From contig NZ_BMRK01000010.1 of assembly GCF_014648595.1 (NCBI RefSeq), positions 92,907-156,906 on the forward strand: a stretch of DNA of 64,000 nucleotides, written 5' to 3'. Below are positions 9,292-17,907 of this stretch, piece by piece; within the stretch, counting starts at the first letter, position 1, and each line of letters begins with the position of its first letter. The position numbers and the translations under genes are program-made. The notes beneath the pieces are model-generated. The model made no database searches. It was not told the DNA's origin and saw nothing but the letters and a program-made list of their open reading frames with translations. The DNA is from Nocardioides luteus. Lineage in GTDB: Bacteria > Actinomycetota > Actinomycetes > Propionibacteriales > Nocardioidaceae.

Positions 9292-10079
9292 GCAGTGACG
9301 TCCTCGGCGGTCAGCGAGCGGCCGTAGATCTTCTCGAAGACGGCGTCGTCGGCCTCGGCCGCGGGGCCGTCGAAGACCACCTCGCCCGCGCGCATGCCGA
9401 TGATCCGGTCGGCGTAGCGCCGGGCGAGATCGAGGAAGTGCAGATTGACCACGGTGGTGATACCCAGATCGCGGTTGATCCGTTGCAGGTCCCGCATCAC
9501 CAGATTGGCGGTGGGCGGGTCCAGGGAGGCCACCGGCTCGTCGGCGAGGACCACCGACGGCTGCTGCGCGAGCGCCCGGGCGATGGCGACCCGCTGCTGC
9601 TGACCGCCGGAGAGCTCGGAGGCGCGTACCCAGGCCTTCTCGACGATCCCGACGCGCTCCAGCGCCTGGAAGGCGATCTCCTTGTCCTCCTTGGTGTCGA
9701 TCCCGAGCAGGGAGCGGAACCAGGGCTGGTCGTGGAGCCGGCCGGTGAGCACGTTGCCCATCACCGATCGGCGAGAGACCAGGTTGAAGCCCTGGAAGAT
9801 CATCCCGATCTCGGCGCGCAGGCGGCGCAGCCGGCGCCCGCGGGCCGAGGCGACGTCGGTGTCGCCGACGGAGAGGGTGCCGGCGGTGACCGGCACGAGG
9901 CCGTTGATCGTGCGGATGAGCGTCGACTTCCCGGCGCCGGAGAGGCCGACCACCACGACGAACTCCCCTGCGGGGATGGTCAGGGAGACCTGATCCAGAC
10001 CGCGGGTGCCGTTGGGATAGACCACCGAGACACCGTCGAAGACGATGCTGTTTCCGCCCCCGGGAGCCGAGCCGCTCAT
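9288..10079 (-). CDS. phnC: Phosphonate-type ABC transporter ATP-binding protein
   Basis: This cytoplasmic ATPase energises the PhnE permeases. The 263-residue protein has Walker [10 protein letters not shown] (about residues 44-52), the Q loop in [11 protein letters not shown], signature LSGGQQQR, Walker B SVVLADEP and the switch histidine in TVVNLHFLD. The [19 protein letters not shown] stretch is characteristic of the PhnC subgroup. It overlaps phnD and phnE by four bases each. Confidence 0.93.
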   Translation of the reverse strand: MSGSAPGGGNSIVFDGVSVVYPNGTRGLDQVSLTIPAGEFVVVVGLSGAGKSTLIRTINGLVPVTAGTLSVGDTDVASARGRRLRRLRAEIGMIFQGFNLVSRRSVMGNVLTGRLHDQPWFRSLLGIDTKEDKEIAFQALERVGIVEKAWVRASELSGGQQQRVAIARALAQQPSVVLADEPVASLDPPTANLVMRDLQRINRDLGITTVVNLHFLDLARRYADRIIGMRAGEVVFDGPAAEADDAVFEKIYGRSLTAEDVTA

Positions 10080-11050
10080 TCGCCGAACTTCTCCTCCACC
10101 GACTTCGCCTTCTTCAGCGCGGCCGTGTCGACCTTTTCCAGGCCCTCGATCTCATAGACCGCGTGCAGCGTCTTGATCCCCTTGGGGTCCTTCGCCATCG
10201 CGGTGAACGCGTCGGTGATCTTCGTACGCAGCTCCTTGGAGATCCCGCCGGCGACGACGATGCCGTCGTTGGGGATCTCGTTGGAGTAGGCGAAGACCAC
10301 GACCTGGGAGGCGACCTTCGGCTCGTCGGCCGCGACCTCCTCGCGGGCGTCGTCGAAGCTGACCCCGATCGGGTAGTCGCCGCGTGCGACCGACAGCACC
10401 GCGGCGTCGTGGTCGCCGGCGAACTGCGCGTCGAGGTCGACCAGCGCGTCGCCGCCGGAGACCTGTCCCCACTGGGTGGCCGGGTAGTAGTAGCCCGAGG
10501 CCGAGCCCTGGTCGACGAAGGCGATCGAGGTGCCGGGCTTGATCTTGGCGATCGCGTTCTCACCGGCGGGTCCGGTCTCGGCGGCGTCGGTGCCGTTGCA
10601 GTACTTCAGGCCCTCGACGACCTTCACCTCGTCGGTGCAGTAGGTCTCGGGGTCGTTGGTGAACCACTGGGTGTGGTAGGTGCCGGAGCCGTAGCGCACC
10701 GACTGCAGGATCGGCACCGCGCCGGCCTGGTCCTCGGCCTGCACGACGCCGATCGGGCCGAGCATCGCGACCTGGGCCTGCTCGGACTTCATCGCCACGA
10801 TCGCGGCCGCATAGCTCTCGGTCACCTCGGCGCGTACGGGGATCCCGATCCGCTTGCTGAGGAACGACTCCAGTCCCTTGGCGCTCTCGGTGATCGAGTC
10901 GACGTCCCCGGAGGGCACCAGGGACAGCACGATCTCCTCGGGATCCGCCGTGGGTCCCGCGCTCTCCTCACCTCCACAGGCAGCGAGCGCGAGCGCGAGC
11001 GAGGCGGCGGCGCCGACCGCCGTCAACCGGGTCCGGGGGGTTCTCAGCAT
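10076..11050 (-). CDS. phnD: Phosphate/phosphite/phosphonate-type solute-binding lipoprotein
   Basis: This is the extracellular substrate-binding protein of the transporter. The N-terminus is a lipoprotein signal ([11 protein letters not shown], lipidation Cys at residue 25). The mature domain has the PhnD-type layout, including [19 protein letters not shown]-like features (here [16 protein letters not shown]) that bind the phosphoryl group in known members. Length is 324 residues. Its start overlaps the HAD hydrolase stop by seven bases. The substrate is unassigned: phosphonate, phosphite and phosphate-ester binders share this fold. Confidence 0.9.
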   Translation of the reverse strand: MLRTPRTRLTAVGAAASLALALAACGGEESAGPTADPEEIVLSLVPSGDVDSITESAKGLESFLSKRIGIPVRAEVTESYAAAIVAMKSEQAQVAMLGPIGVVQAEDQAGAVPILQSVRYGSGTYHTQWFTNDPETYCTDEVKVVEGLKYCNGTDAAETGPAGENAIAKIKPGTSIAFVDQGSASGYYYPATQWGQVSGGDALVDLDAQFAGDHDAAVLSVARGDYPIGVSFDDAREEVAADEPKVASQVVVFAYSNEIPNDGIVVAGGISKELRTKITDAFTAMAKDPKGIKTLHAVYEIEGLEKVDTAALKKAKSVEEKFGE

Positions 11051-11787
11051 TGGACAGACTCCTTGAGGGGGTGAGCTGCGATGAAGGATGCCGGATCGCT
11101 CGACCAGTCCGCGACAGCGGGGTAGAGATCGACGAACGATCCCGCCCGAACGTGTGCCGGCCCCTGGCGGCGGTCGAAGACGTCAACATATGCAGCAACA
11201 CAACCACGCTCAACCGCGGGAGCCAGGTCATTGCGCCAGATGTCGCCGACCGACATCAGCCACTCCGGCGTACCGGCCGCGCCCGCGACCCGGAGGAAGC
11301 CGTCCAGGTGAGCGGTCATCCGGCTCGGCTTGAGGGCGTCGGAGACCAGCTCGTCGATGACGCCGGCCACGCCGAGGTGCGCCAGCACCCGGTCGAGTCC
11401 CGCGCCCGGCGAGTTGGTGAGGACCACGCGGTGGGCGTCGATCCCGGCGAGCAGGTCGACGAGTCCCTCCGGCGCATGGACGTCGCCCGGCTGCTCGCTC
11501 ATCGCCGCTCTGCTCGAGAGGTACGCGGCGCTGAGCTGCTCCTCGGTCACCCCGGCCGAGAGGCCCAGGATCTTGACGGCCTCGTAGCCGTCCTGAGCGC
11601 CTGTGAGCGTCTTGGGGATGCTCTCGGGCATCCGTCGCCCCAGGAAGGCTCTGGTCGCCTCCAGGAGCGTCTCAGGGGCAGCGGTGAAGGCCGCCACCCT
11701 CTCCGCGTAGAGGAGCACGGGCGTGTCTCCGAGACACACCGTGCCGTCCAGGTCGAGCACCAGCACCGGCCGAGGCAACGAGGCCAC
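11044..11787 (-). CDS. HAD-superfamily hydrolase, first gene of the phn-type operon
   Basis: This is a probable phosphatase or phosphonatase-like enzyme of the haloacid dehalogenase superfamily, 247 residues. All four motifs are visible: DLDGT (nucleophile Asp about residue 12), VVLTNS, LKPSR and GDIWRND. An alpha-helical cap lies between motifs I and II (about residues 20-105). It is the promoter-proximal gene of an operon with phnD, phnC, two phnE and an RpiR regulator, so it probably processes the imported phosphorylated compound in the cytoplasm. No phnW, phnX or C-P lyase genes are nearby. The exact substrate is unknown. Confidence 0.85.
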   Translation of the reverse strand: MASLPRPVLVLDLDGTVCLGDTPVLLYAERVAAFTAAPETLLEATRAFLGRRMPESIPKTLTGAQDGYEAVKILGLSAGVTEEQLSAAYLSSRAAMSEQPGDVHAPEGLVDLLAGIDAHRVVLTNSPGAGLDRVLAHLGVAGVIDELVSDALKPSRMTAHLDGFLRVAGAAGTPEWLMSVGDIWRNDLAPAVERGCVAAYVDVFDRRQGPAHVRAGSFVDLYPAVADWSSDPASFIAAHPLKESVQC

Positions 11788-11844
11788 CTTTCAGACGCGG
11801 GCCGGCGGGGTCAGCCCTACGAAACGCGATTACGTGTTAGGTGG

Positions 11845-11873
11845 AACGTAGGTAAAGCCGCTTCTTTACGCAA
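11845..11873 (-). promoter_or_regulatory. Promoter and putative RpiR operator of the HAD-phnDCEE operon
   Basis: Read on the minus strand there is a -35-like TTGCGT (11868-11873), a 17-base spacer and a -10-like TACGTT (11845-11850). An inverted repeat, GTAAAG-N6-CTTTAC (11852-11869), occupies the spacer and touches the -35 box. A bound regulator here would block RNA polymerase. The last operon gene encodes an RpiR regulator, the obvious candidate. The start codon lies 58 bases downstream of the -10. Confidence 0.6.
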
Positions 11874-11930
11874 GCAGCAACCGCATGTTGTCTCACGTCA
11901 TTTCCTGCACTGCAGAATATCGAGACAGAT

Positions 11931-11955
11931 GGTCCCGGAGCCTCAGGCCGGGACC
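11931..11955 (-). terminator. Hairpin downstream of the L,D-transpeptidase gene
   Basis: GGTCCCGG and CCGGGACC form an 8-base-pair stem around a 9-base loop that can pair further (CCT with AGG). It lies 15 bases past the minus-strand stop of the transpeptidase gene. Confidence 0.6.
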
Positions 11956-11969
11956 GACGCGCCGGGCGA

Positions 11970-13181
11970 TCAGGCGAGGGCAGACCCCGCCCGGTATTCG
12001 TCGTAGGAGGTGTTCCAGTCGCCCCAGCCGTTGCTGAACGTCATCGAGCGGTTGGTGCCGACGGTCTCGACGACGTCGCCGCGGCGGGTCATGTCGTAGA
12101 GGAACTTCGCGTTCTCGTCGCTCATGCCGGTGCAGCCGTGGGAGACGTTGGCCTTGCCCTGCTGCGCCACCGACCACGGGGCACCGTGGATGAACTCACC
12201 GGAGAACGTCAGGCGCATCGCCCACTTCACGCCCTCCATGTTGTAGTACTCCCGGTCGCCCTCGTTGATCCCGATGGTCTCGGAGTTCATCGTCTTGCGC
12301 TTGAACTTCTCGATGATGACCTTCACACCGCTGCGGGTGATGAACCCTTCCTTGCCGGTCGTGATCGGGATGGTCTTGATCTTCTGGCCGTTCTTGAAGA
12401 CCTCCATCTGGTGGGTCTGCGCGTTGGCCCGGTAGATGTGGGCGTCACCGGTCTTGAAGGTGATCTCGCGGTTCTTCTGGCCGTAGATGCCGCCGCCGGC
12501 GGGGACGGAGTTGATCTTGAGCTTCACGTTGACCGTGGAGTTGGCCTGCCAGTAGGTGCGCGGACGGTAGTGGACCTCCTTGTCGCTCACCCAGTACCAC
12601 GAGCCCTCCTGCTTCGGGGTCGACTCGACGATCATCTTCTTCTCGAAGGCGGCCTTGTTCTTCACCGGCAGGTCGTACGTCACGATGATCGGCATCCCGA
12701 CGCCGACGGTCTCCCCGTCGAGCGGCGCGATCGAGGGGTAGGTCTGACGGTCGAGGCCGAGGTCCTCGGTGGAGAAGGTCGTCTGGAGCTTCTTCTCCAG
12801 CCCGTCGTCGCCGGTGGCGGTCACCGAGAGGGTGTAGGAGGCGGTCGGCTCGAGCACGTCACCGGCGCTCCAGCTGAGCCCGTCCTCGGTCATCGTGCCG
12901 CGCACCTTGGTGCCCTTGGCGCCGGTCAGCATCACCTCGTCGAGCCGGCCCTTGGCCACGTCGACCTTGACGACCTTGTCGACCGAGACGCCGGTGGCCT
13001 GGTCCTCGATGTTGGGCGTGATCTGCACCTTCGGCTCGGCGGGCTTCTTGGGCTCTTTCGAGTCCGAGCCGCCGGCACCGCACGCGGTCAGGACGGGGGT
13101 GAGCACCGCCGCGGTGGTGGTCAACAGCACCCCACGGCGGGCGAGCAGGGACGGGCGGTGAAACGGTGACTGCGTTGACAC
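11970..13181 (-). CDS. L,D-transpeptidase lipoprotein (YkuD domain)
   Basis: This cell-wall enzyme makes 3-3 cross-links in peptidoglycan. The N-terminus has a lipoprotein-like signal with PVLTACG (Cys 34), so it is probably anchored on the outer face of the membrane. Residues of about 50-270 look like two Ig-like domains, as in mycobacterial Ldt proteins, followed by the YkuD catalytic domain. The active-site motif is HGAPWSVAQQG then SHGCTGMS, with the catalytic Cys near residue 350. The 403-residue length matches the actinobacterial class. It stands alone between the phn-type operon and the oxidase operon. Confidence 0.93.
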   Translation of the reverse strand: MSTQSPFHRPSLLARRGVLLTTTAAVLTPVLTACGAGGSDSKEPKKPAEPKVQITPNIEDQATGVSVDKVVKVDVAKGRLDEVMLTGAKGTKVRGTMTEDGLSWSAGDVLEPTASYTLSVTATGDDGLEKKLQTTFSTEDLGLDRQTYPSIAPLDGETVGVGMPIIVTYDLPVKNKAAFEKKMIVESTPKQEGSWYWVSDKEVHYRPRTYWQANSTVNVKLKINSVPAGGGIYGQKNREITFKTGDAHIYRANAQTHQMEVFKNGQKIKTIPITTGKEGFITRSGVKVIIEKFKRKTMNSETIGINEGDREYYNMEGVKWAMRLTFSGEFIHGAPWSVAQQGKANVSHGCTGMSDENAKFLYDMTRRGDVVETVGTNRSMTFSNGWGDWNTSYDEYRAGSALA

Positions 13182-13281
13182 TGTGAAGTTGCTCCAGACC
13201 TGGCGTTGTGACCCGGCGCCCCCGAACCGGGCGCGGGCGCGTTAACCCTACCGGGCATCCCAAGACCTGCCCAAGAACGAA

Positions 13282-13318
13282 CTGCGGGGCTCGATCCTCG
13301 TCGGATCGAACCCCGCAG
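13282..13318 (-). terminator. Terminator of the ctaC-ctaD-ctaF operon
   Basis: A 16-base-pair stem with one mismatch (CTGCGGGGCTCGATCC against GGATCGAACCCCGCAG) and a 5-base loop lies 11 bases past the ctaF stop on the minus strand. The downstream bases on that strand are moderately T-rich (TTCGTTCTTGG). Confidence 0.8.
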
Positions 13319-13329
13319 ACGTTCATCTC

Positions 13330-13746
13330 TCAGTGCTTGAACTCGCCTCGGTAGTACTCGAAGTTCCAACCGGCGGTGGAGAGCATGCCGAGCACGGCGG
13401 CGATGATGAGCAGCCACCAGGCCGCCATCGCGACGGAGAGGACCACGAGACCGAAGGTGAGCGCGGCCCACAGCGGCCACCAGGAGAACGGCGGGAAGAA
13501 GCCGTACTCACCAGCGCCCTCGGCGATGTCGCCGTCGGCGCGGTCCTCCGGACGCGGGTCCATCTTCCAGGCGTGGAAGCCGAGGTAGATGGTGATCATG
13601 GTGAACAGCAGCGTGCACATCACCAGCGCCGAGGTGCCGGTCCAGTCACCGCCCTCCGAGGAGGCCGCAGTGACGAACCAGTAGGCCGGCGTGACCAGCC
13701 ACATGAAGACACTGCAGACCACGAAGATCCAGGCTTCAGACTTCAT
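13330..13746 (-). CDS. ctaF: Cytochrome c oxidase subunit IV, actinobacterial type
   Basis: This is a small membrane subunit specific to actinobacterial aa3 oxidases. The 138-residue product has four hydrophobic helices in two pairs: about residues 5-28 and 40-58, then two near 88-122. The conserved YGFFPPFSWWPLW sits between the pairs. The ATG (13746) is five bases after the ctaD stop, so the gene is the third in the ctaC-ctaD-ctaF operon. Confidence 0.9.
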   Translation of the reverse strand: MKSEAWIFVVCSVFMWLVTPAYWFVTAASSEGGDWTGTSALVMCTLLFTMITIYLGFHAWKMDPRPEDRADGDIAEGAGEYGFFPPFSWWPLWAALTFGLVVLSVAMAAWWLLIIAAVLGMLSTAGWNFEYYRGEFKH

Positions 13747-13751
13747 CGAGG

Positions 13752-15434
13752 TCAGTCCTCCTTGGTGGAGCTGGTCGAGACGAGATCCTCGTCGTCCTGC
13801 TCCAGCGCGGCGATCTCCGGGTGGTGGAGGTCGAAGGCCGGGGACTCCGAGCGGATCTTCGGGATGGAGGTGAAGTTGTGGCGCGGCGCCGGGCTGGCGG
13901 TCGCCCACTCCAGCGAGCGGCCCCAACCCCACGGGTCGTCCACCTCGACCTTGGGGGCCTTGGCGGAGACGTAGAGGTTGTAGAAGAAGGGCAGCATCGA
14001 CAGGCTCAGCAGGAACGCGCCCACCGTGGAGAACTGGTTGAGGAAGGTGAAGCCGTCGCTGGGCAGGTAGTCGGCGATACGCCGCTGCATGCCCTGGACA
14101 CCCAGCCAGTGCTGGACCAGGAAGGTCGCGTGGAAGCCGACGAACAGCAGCCAGAAGTGGACCTTGCCCAGACGCTCGTCGAGCATCCGTCCGGTCATCT
14201 TCGGCCACCAGAAGTAGAAGCCGGCGAACATCGCGAACACGACGGTCCCGAAGACCACGTAGTGGAAGTGCGCGACCACGAAGTAGGAGTCGGAGACCTG
14301 GAAGTCGAGCGGCGGGCTCGCCAGGATGATGCCGGTCAGACCACCGAAGAGGAAGGTCGTCAGGAAGCCGATCGACCACAGCATGGGCGTGTCGAAGCTG
14401 ACTGATCCGCCCCACATCGTGCCGATCCAGTTGAAGAACTTCACACCTGTCGGCACCGCGATCAGGAACGTCATGCCGGAGAAGAACGGCAGGTTCACCG
14501 CGCCGGTGACGAACATGTGGTGGGCCCACACGGCGACCGAGAGGATCGCGATACCGAGGGTCGCGGCGACCAGGCCGACGTAGCCGAAGATCGGCTTGCG
14601 GCTGAAGACCGGGAGGATCTCGGAGATGATGCCGAAGAACGGCAGCGCGATGATGTAGACCTCGGGGTGGCCGAAGAACCAGAACAGGTGCTGCCACAGG
14701 ATCGGGCCACCGTGGGCGGCGTCGAAGACGTGGGAGCCGAACTGGCGGTCGGACTCGAGCATCAGCAGCGCGGCGGCGAGGATCGGGAACGCGATCAGCA
14801 CCAGCAGCGAGGTGATCAGAGTGTTCCAGGTGAAGATCGACATCCGGAACATGGTCATGCCCGGCGCGCGCATGCAGATGATCGTGGTGATGAAGTTGAC
14901 CGCACCGAGGATCGTGCCCAGACCGGCCATGTAGAGACCCATGATCCACAGGTCACCACCGACGCCCGGCGAGTACTGGGCGCTGGAGAGCGGCGTATAG
15001 GCGAACCAGCCGAAGTCGGCGGCGCCGGTCGGGGTGAAGAAGCCGCTGGCCGCGATCAGACCACCGATGAGGTAGAGCCAGTAGCTGAACATGTTCAGCC
15101 GCGGGAAGGCGACGTCGGGCGCGCCGATCTGCAGCGGCATGATCACGTTGGAGAACCCGAAGAACAGCGGGGTCGCGAAGAGCAGCAGCATGATCGTGCC
15201 GTGCATCGTGAAGAGCTGGTTGAACAGCTCGTCGTTGACGACCTGCTGTCCGGGGAACGCCAGCTCGGAGCGCATCAGCAGGGCCATCAGGCCGCCGATG
15301 ATGAACCAGACGAACGACGTGACCAGGTACATCTTGCCGATCAGCTTGTGATCGGTCGTGGTCAGCAGCTGGTAGACGTGCTTGCCCAGCGGCTTGCGGG
15401 CCCCGGCGACCGGGGGCGAAGCGGTGGCGGTCAC
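13752..15434 (-). CDS. ctaD: Cytochrome c oxidase subunit I
   Basis: This is the catalytic subunit, holding heme a and the heme a3-CuB centre. The 560-residue product has the 12-helix core with the CuB motif [10 protein letters not shown] (including the cross-linked Tyr), VWAHHMFV, and [10 protein letters not shown] for the heme ligands. The GTG start forms a four-base overlap with the ctaC stop. In M. tuberculosis ctaD lies elsewhere, so this ctaC-ctaD-ctaF arrangement is a lineage difference. Confidence 0.96.
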   Translation of the reverse strand: MTATASPPVAGARKPLGKHVYQLLTTTDHKLIGKMYLVTSFVWFIIGGLMALLMRSELAFPGQQVVNDELFNQLFTMHGTIMLLLFATPLFFGFSNVIMPLQIGAPDVAFPRLNMFSYWLYLIGGLIAASGFFTPTGAADFGWFAYTPLSSAQYSPGVGGDLWIMGLYMAGLGTILGAVNFITTIICMRAPGMTMFRMSIFTWNTLITSLLVLIAFPILAAALLMLESDRQFGSHVFDAAHGGPILWQHLFWFFGHPEVYIIALPFFGIISEILPVFSRKPIFGYVGLVAATLGIAILSVAVWAHHMFVTGAVNLPFFSGMTFLIAVPTGVKFFNWIGTMWGGSVSFDTPMLWSIGFLTTFLFGGLTGIILASPPLDFQVSDSYFVVAHFHYVVFGTVVFAMFAGFYFWWPKMTGRMLDERLGKVHFWLLFVGFHATFLVQHWLGVQGMQRRIADYLPSDGFTFLNQFSTVGAFLLSLSMLPFFYNLYVSAKAPKVEVDDPWGWGRSLEWATASPAPRHNFTSIPKIRSESPAFDLHHPEIAALEQDDEDLVSTSSTKED

Positions 15435-16390
15435 TCGCCCTCCTCCTCGTTCTGGGTGGCGGTGGCGTCGGCCTGGCGGGTGGACTTGCCACCACCGAGC
15501 AGCGGGCGCTCGGACTCGAAGCCCTTCTGCGCCAGCGTGTCGACGTAGGACTTGTAGTCGCTCTCGGAGAGAACCGCGACCTTGAAGATCATCCGGGCGT
15601 GGTAGACGCCGCAGAGCTCATAGCAGGCACCACGGAAGGTCTTGCCCTCGATGAGGTCCTCCGCGCCCGCGTCGAAGGTGGCCGTGGCCTCCTTCGTGGT
15701 GATCGAGTAGTGGTTCACCCGACCCGGGACCACGTCCATCCGCATGCCGAAGTCCGGGACCCCGAAGTTGTGGATGACGTCCGCGGAGCGCAGGTTGAAC
15801 CGCGTGGTGGTCTTCTCGGGGAGGACCAGCGTCGGGATGTGCGAACCGGTGCCGATGACGTAGCCGTACCTGTCGTAGGCGTACTTGTCGTCGACGAGGT
15901 TGTCGTCCGCGCTCAGGTCGGGCTCACCGATGCCGTGGTTGAAGGTCCACTGCCACTGCTGGCCGGTCACCTCGATCACGTTGGTCGGCTCGCCGTTGTC
16001 GAGCATCTCGTTCTGGACCTTGACCGTGTGGTCGAAGAACACGATCACCATCAGGACCGGGGCGATCGTGTAGAAGATCTCCAGCGGCAGGTTGTAACGC
16101 GTCTGGACCGGGACGTCGGCGTCACTGCGGCGCCGGTAGCGCCAGATCGCCCAGAAGATCAGCCCCCAGGTCAGGATGCCGGTCAGCAACGCGGCGATCC
16201 AGGCGCCCTGCCACAGGGCGAGGTTGTGCTCCCCCTGCTCAGAACGTGGCTCGGGGAAGCCGAAACGCGCCGCCACGTCCGAACAGCCACTCAGCAGGAG
16301 GGCGCCGGCCGTCAGCGTCGCCACCAGCGCACCACGTCGGGCGCGGGCGTGGGACGGAGTCGATCCGGCCCCTGGCAAGTGCAGACCCAC
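15431..16390 (-). CDS. ctaC: Cytochrome c oxidase subunit II (lipoprotein form)
   Basis: This subunit carries the CuA centre that receives electrons from the bc1 complex. The CuA ligands appear as [14 protein letters not shown] near the C-terminus. There is an N-terminal signal with lipobox LLLSGC and two membrane helices (about residues 55-75 and 95-115). I choose GTG 16390 because AGAGAGAGG lies seven bases upstream; this gives 319 residues. ATG 16408 is the alternative, adding six residues, and the frame is open to 16516. It is the first gene of ctaC-ctaD-ctaF. Confidence 0.93.
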   Translation of the reverse strand: MGLHLPGAGSTPSHARARRGALVATLTAGALLLSGCSDVAARFGFPEPRSEQGEHNLALWQGAWIAALLTGILTWGLIFWAIWRYRRRSDADVPVQTRYNLPLEIFYTIAPVLMVIVFFDHTVKVQNEMLDNGEPTNVIEVTGQQWQWTFNHGIGEPDLSADDNLVDDKYAYDRYGYVIGTGSHIPTLVLPEKTTTRFNLRSADVIHNFGVPDFGMRMDVVPGRVNHYSITTKEATATFDAGAEDLIEGKTFRGACYELCGVYHARMIFKVAVLSESDYKSYVDTLAQKGFESERPLLGGGKSTRQADATATQNEEEGE

Positions 16391-16499
16391 TACGAGCCTC
16401 TCTCTCATGCGAACACTCAGATGTCCGCAGACTACCGCGCGCGGCTCCGGAATCATCTTCAGGGGTTCCTCATGTCGCCTGTGACTACCGTTGGGTCCT

Positions 16500-17633
16500 G
16501 TGACGGACAGCTTCACCTACCTCGACGCCGCATCGGCCGAACCCCTCCATCCTGCCGCCCGGGAAGTGCTTCTGGCCGCGGCAGACCAGGGGTACGCCGA
16601 CCCCCGCCGCCTCCACCGGCCGGCCCGCAACGCCGGGCTGCTGCTCGCCAACGCCCGCGAGGTCGTGGCGCAGGCGCTCGGGGTGCGCCGAGATGAGGTG
16701 CTTTTCACATCCTCGGGCACCGCCGCGGTGCAGGCCGGCCTGCTCGGGCTCGGATCACGTGGCATCGCTCACACTGCCGTCGAGCACCAGGCCGTCATCG
16801 ACGCCGCCCGGTGGTCGCAGCGCTCGCCGGTCACCGAGCTGGCCGTCGACCGCGAGGCCCGGGTCGAGGTCGCGGCCGTCGCCGAGGCTGTGGGCGAGGC
16901 TGTGGGCGAGGCTGTGGGCGAGGGTGATGTCGACGTTGTCGCCGTCCAGCAGGCCAACCACGAGGTCGGCACCCTGCAGCCGCTCGAGGAGGTCGCCTCC
17001 GCCGCAGGTCCAGCAGCCCTCTTCGTCGATGCCTGCGCGTCGATGGGGCGGCTCCCCCTGCCCGGGGTCGGAGACGTGGTCGCCGGCTCCGCCCGCAAGT
17101 GGGGCGGCCCCGGCGGTGTCGGCGTGCTGGTCGTGCGCAGGTCGGCTCGGTGGCGCTGGCCCTTCCCCGGTGAGGAGTGGTCGCGTACGGACCAGGGGTT
17201 CACCAACATCCCCGGAGCGCTGGCGGCAGCGGCCGCGCTCCAGGCCGTCGTCGCCGAGCGGGAGGAGATCAACGCCCGCCAGCACGAGCTGGTCGCGCTG
17301 GTCCGGGAGCGGGTCGCGGCCGAGATCCCGGACGTCGACGTCGCCGGCCCCGCCGAGGGCCGGCTCCCCCATCTGGTGACGTTCTCGGCGCTGTACGTCG
17401 ACGGCGAGGCGCTGGTGACGGCGCTGGACCGCCTCGGGGCCGGTGTCGCGAGCGGATCCGCGTGCACCTCCGACACCCGCGAACCGTCTCGCGTGCTTGC
17501 CGCCATGGGAGCGCTGACACACGGTAACGTTCGGCTGTCGCTGACCCGCGACACGACGCGAGAGGATGTGGAGCGCGTGCTCGACGCACTGCCCGGGATC
17601 GTGAAGGACCTGCGCGCCGAGGCGGGGCTGTGA
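16500..17633 (+). CDS. Cysteine desulfurase family protein (IscS/NifS-like)
   Basis: This pyridoxal-phosphate enzyme removes sulfur from cysteine, forming a persulfide for transfer. The PLP-binding lysine is in GSARKWGGPGG, the active-site cysteine in SGSACTSDTREPS, and the aminotransferase V features VQQANHEVGT and FVDACASMG are present. The likely start is GTG 16500 (377 residues); TTG 16491 is also in frame. The next gene is a TusA-like sulfur carrier overlapping by four bases, so sulfur is probably handed to TusA rather than to an iron-sulfur scaffold. A 12-base unit is tandemly repeated inside the gene (16884-16919), adding VGEA repeats. Confidence 0.9.
   Translation: MTDSFTYLDAASAEPLHPAAREVLLAAADQGYADPRRLHRPARNAGLLLANAREVVAQALGVRRDEVLFTSSGTAAVQAGLLGLGSRGIAHTAVEHQAVIDAARWSQRSPVTELAVDREARVEVAAVAEAVGEAVGEAVGEGDVDVVAVQQANHEVGTLQPLEEVASAAGPAALFVDACASMGRLPLPGVGDVVAGSARKWGGPGGVGVLVVRRSARWRWPFPGEEWSRTDQGFTNIPGALAAAAALQAVVAEREEINARQHELVALVRERVAAEIPDVDVAGPAEGRLPHLVTFSALYVDGEALVTALDRLGAGVASGSACTSDTREPSRVLAAMGALTHGNVRLSLTRDTTREDVERVLDALPGIVKDLRAEAGL
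16884..16919 (+). repeat. Three tandem copies of GAGGCTGTGGGC inside the desulfurase gene
   Basis: Perfect 12-base copies at 16884-16895, 16896-16907 and 16908-16919 encode an in-frame EAVGEAVGEAVG run in a surface helix region. Because the unit is a multiple of three, copy-number change would not break the frame. Confidence 0.9.
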
Positions 17634-17884
17634 GCGAGCGCCAGCACGTGGACGAGCCGATCGTCACCCTCGACTGCCGCCGCCAGGCCTGCCCACGGCC
17701 CATCATCGAGCTCGGCCGTCATCTCGGTGACGTCGAGGTCGGCGAGGTCATCGCCGTGGCCGCCGACGACGTCGCGGCCCACCATGACGTACCCGCCTGG
17801 GCGCGGATGCGCGGGCAGGAGTTCGTCGGCGAGGCGGAAGCAGACGACGGCGTACCCGTCTATCGGATACGCCGTCTCAGCTAG
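17630..17884 (+). CDS. TusA-like sulfur carrier protein
   Basis: This 84-residue protein of the TusA/SirA family carries the hallmark CPRPIIEL motif, whose Cys takes persulfide sulfur from a cysteine desulfurase. LDCRRQACPRPI near residues 14-25 is the family N-terminal helix signature. The GTG start overlaps the stop of the desulfurase gene by four bases, the best evidence that the two form a desulfurase-to-carrier relay. The final acceptor (tRNA thiolation, molybdenum cofactor or other) is not visible. Confidence 0.9.
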   Translation: MSERQHVDEPIVTLDCRRQACPRPIIELGRHLGDVEVGEVIAVAADDVAAHHDVPAWARMRGQEFVGEAEADDGVPVYRIRRLS

Positions 17885-17907
17885 AGCTGTCCTGCTCGCT
17901 CAGTTCC

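Noticed and set aside
11970-13181. Penicillin-binding or D,D-transpeptidase function
   Set aside because: The active site is the YkuD SHGC motif with a Cys nucleophile; no SxxK or KTG motifs are present.
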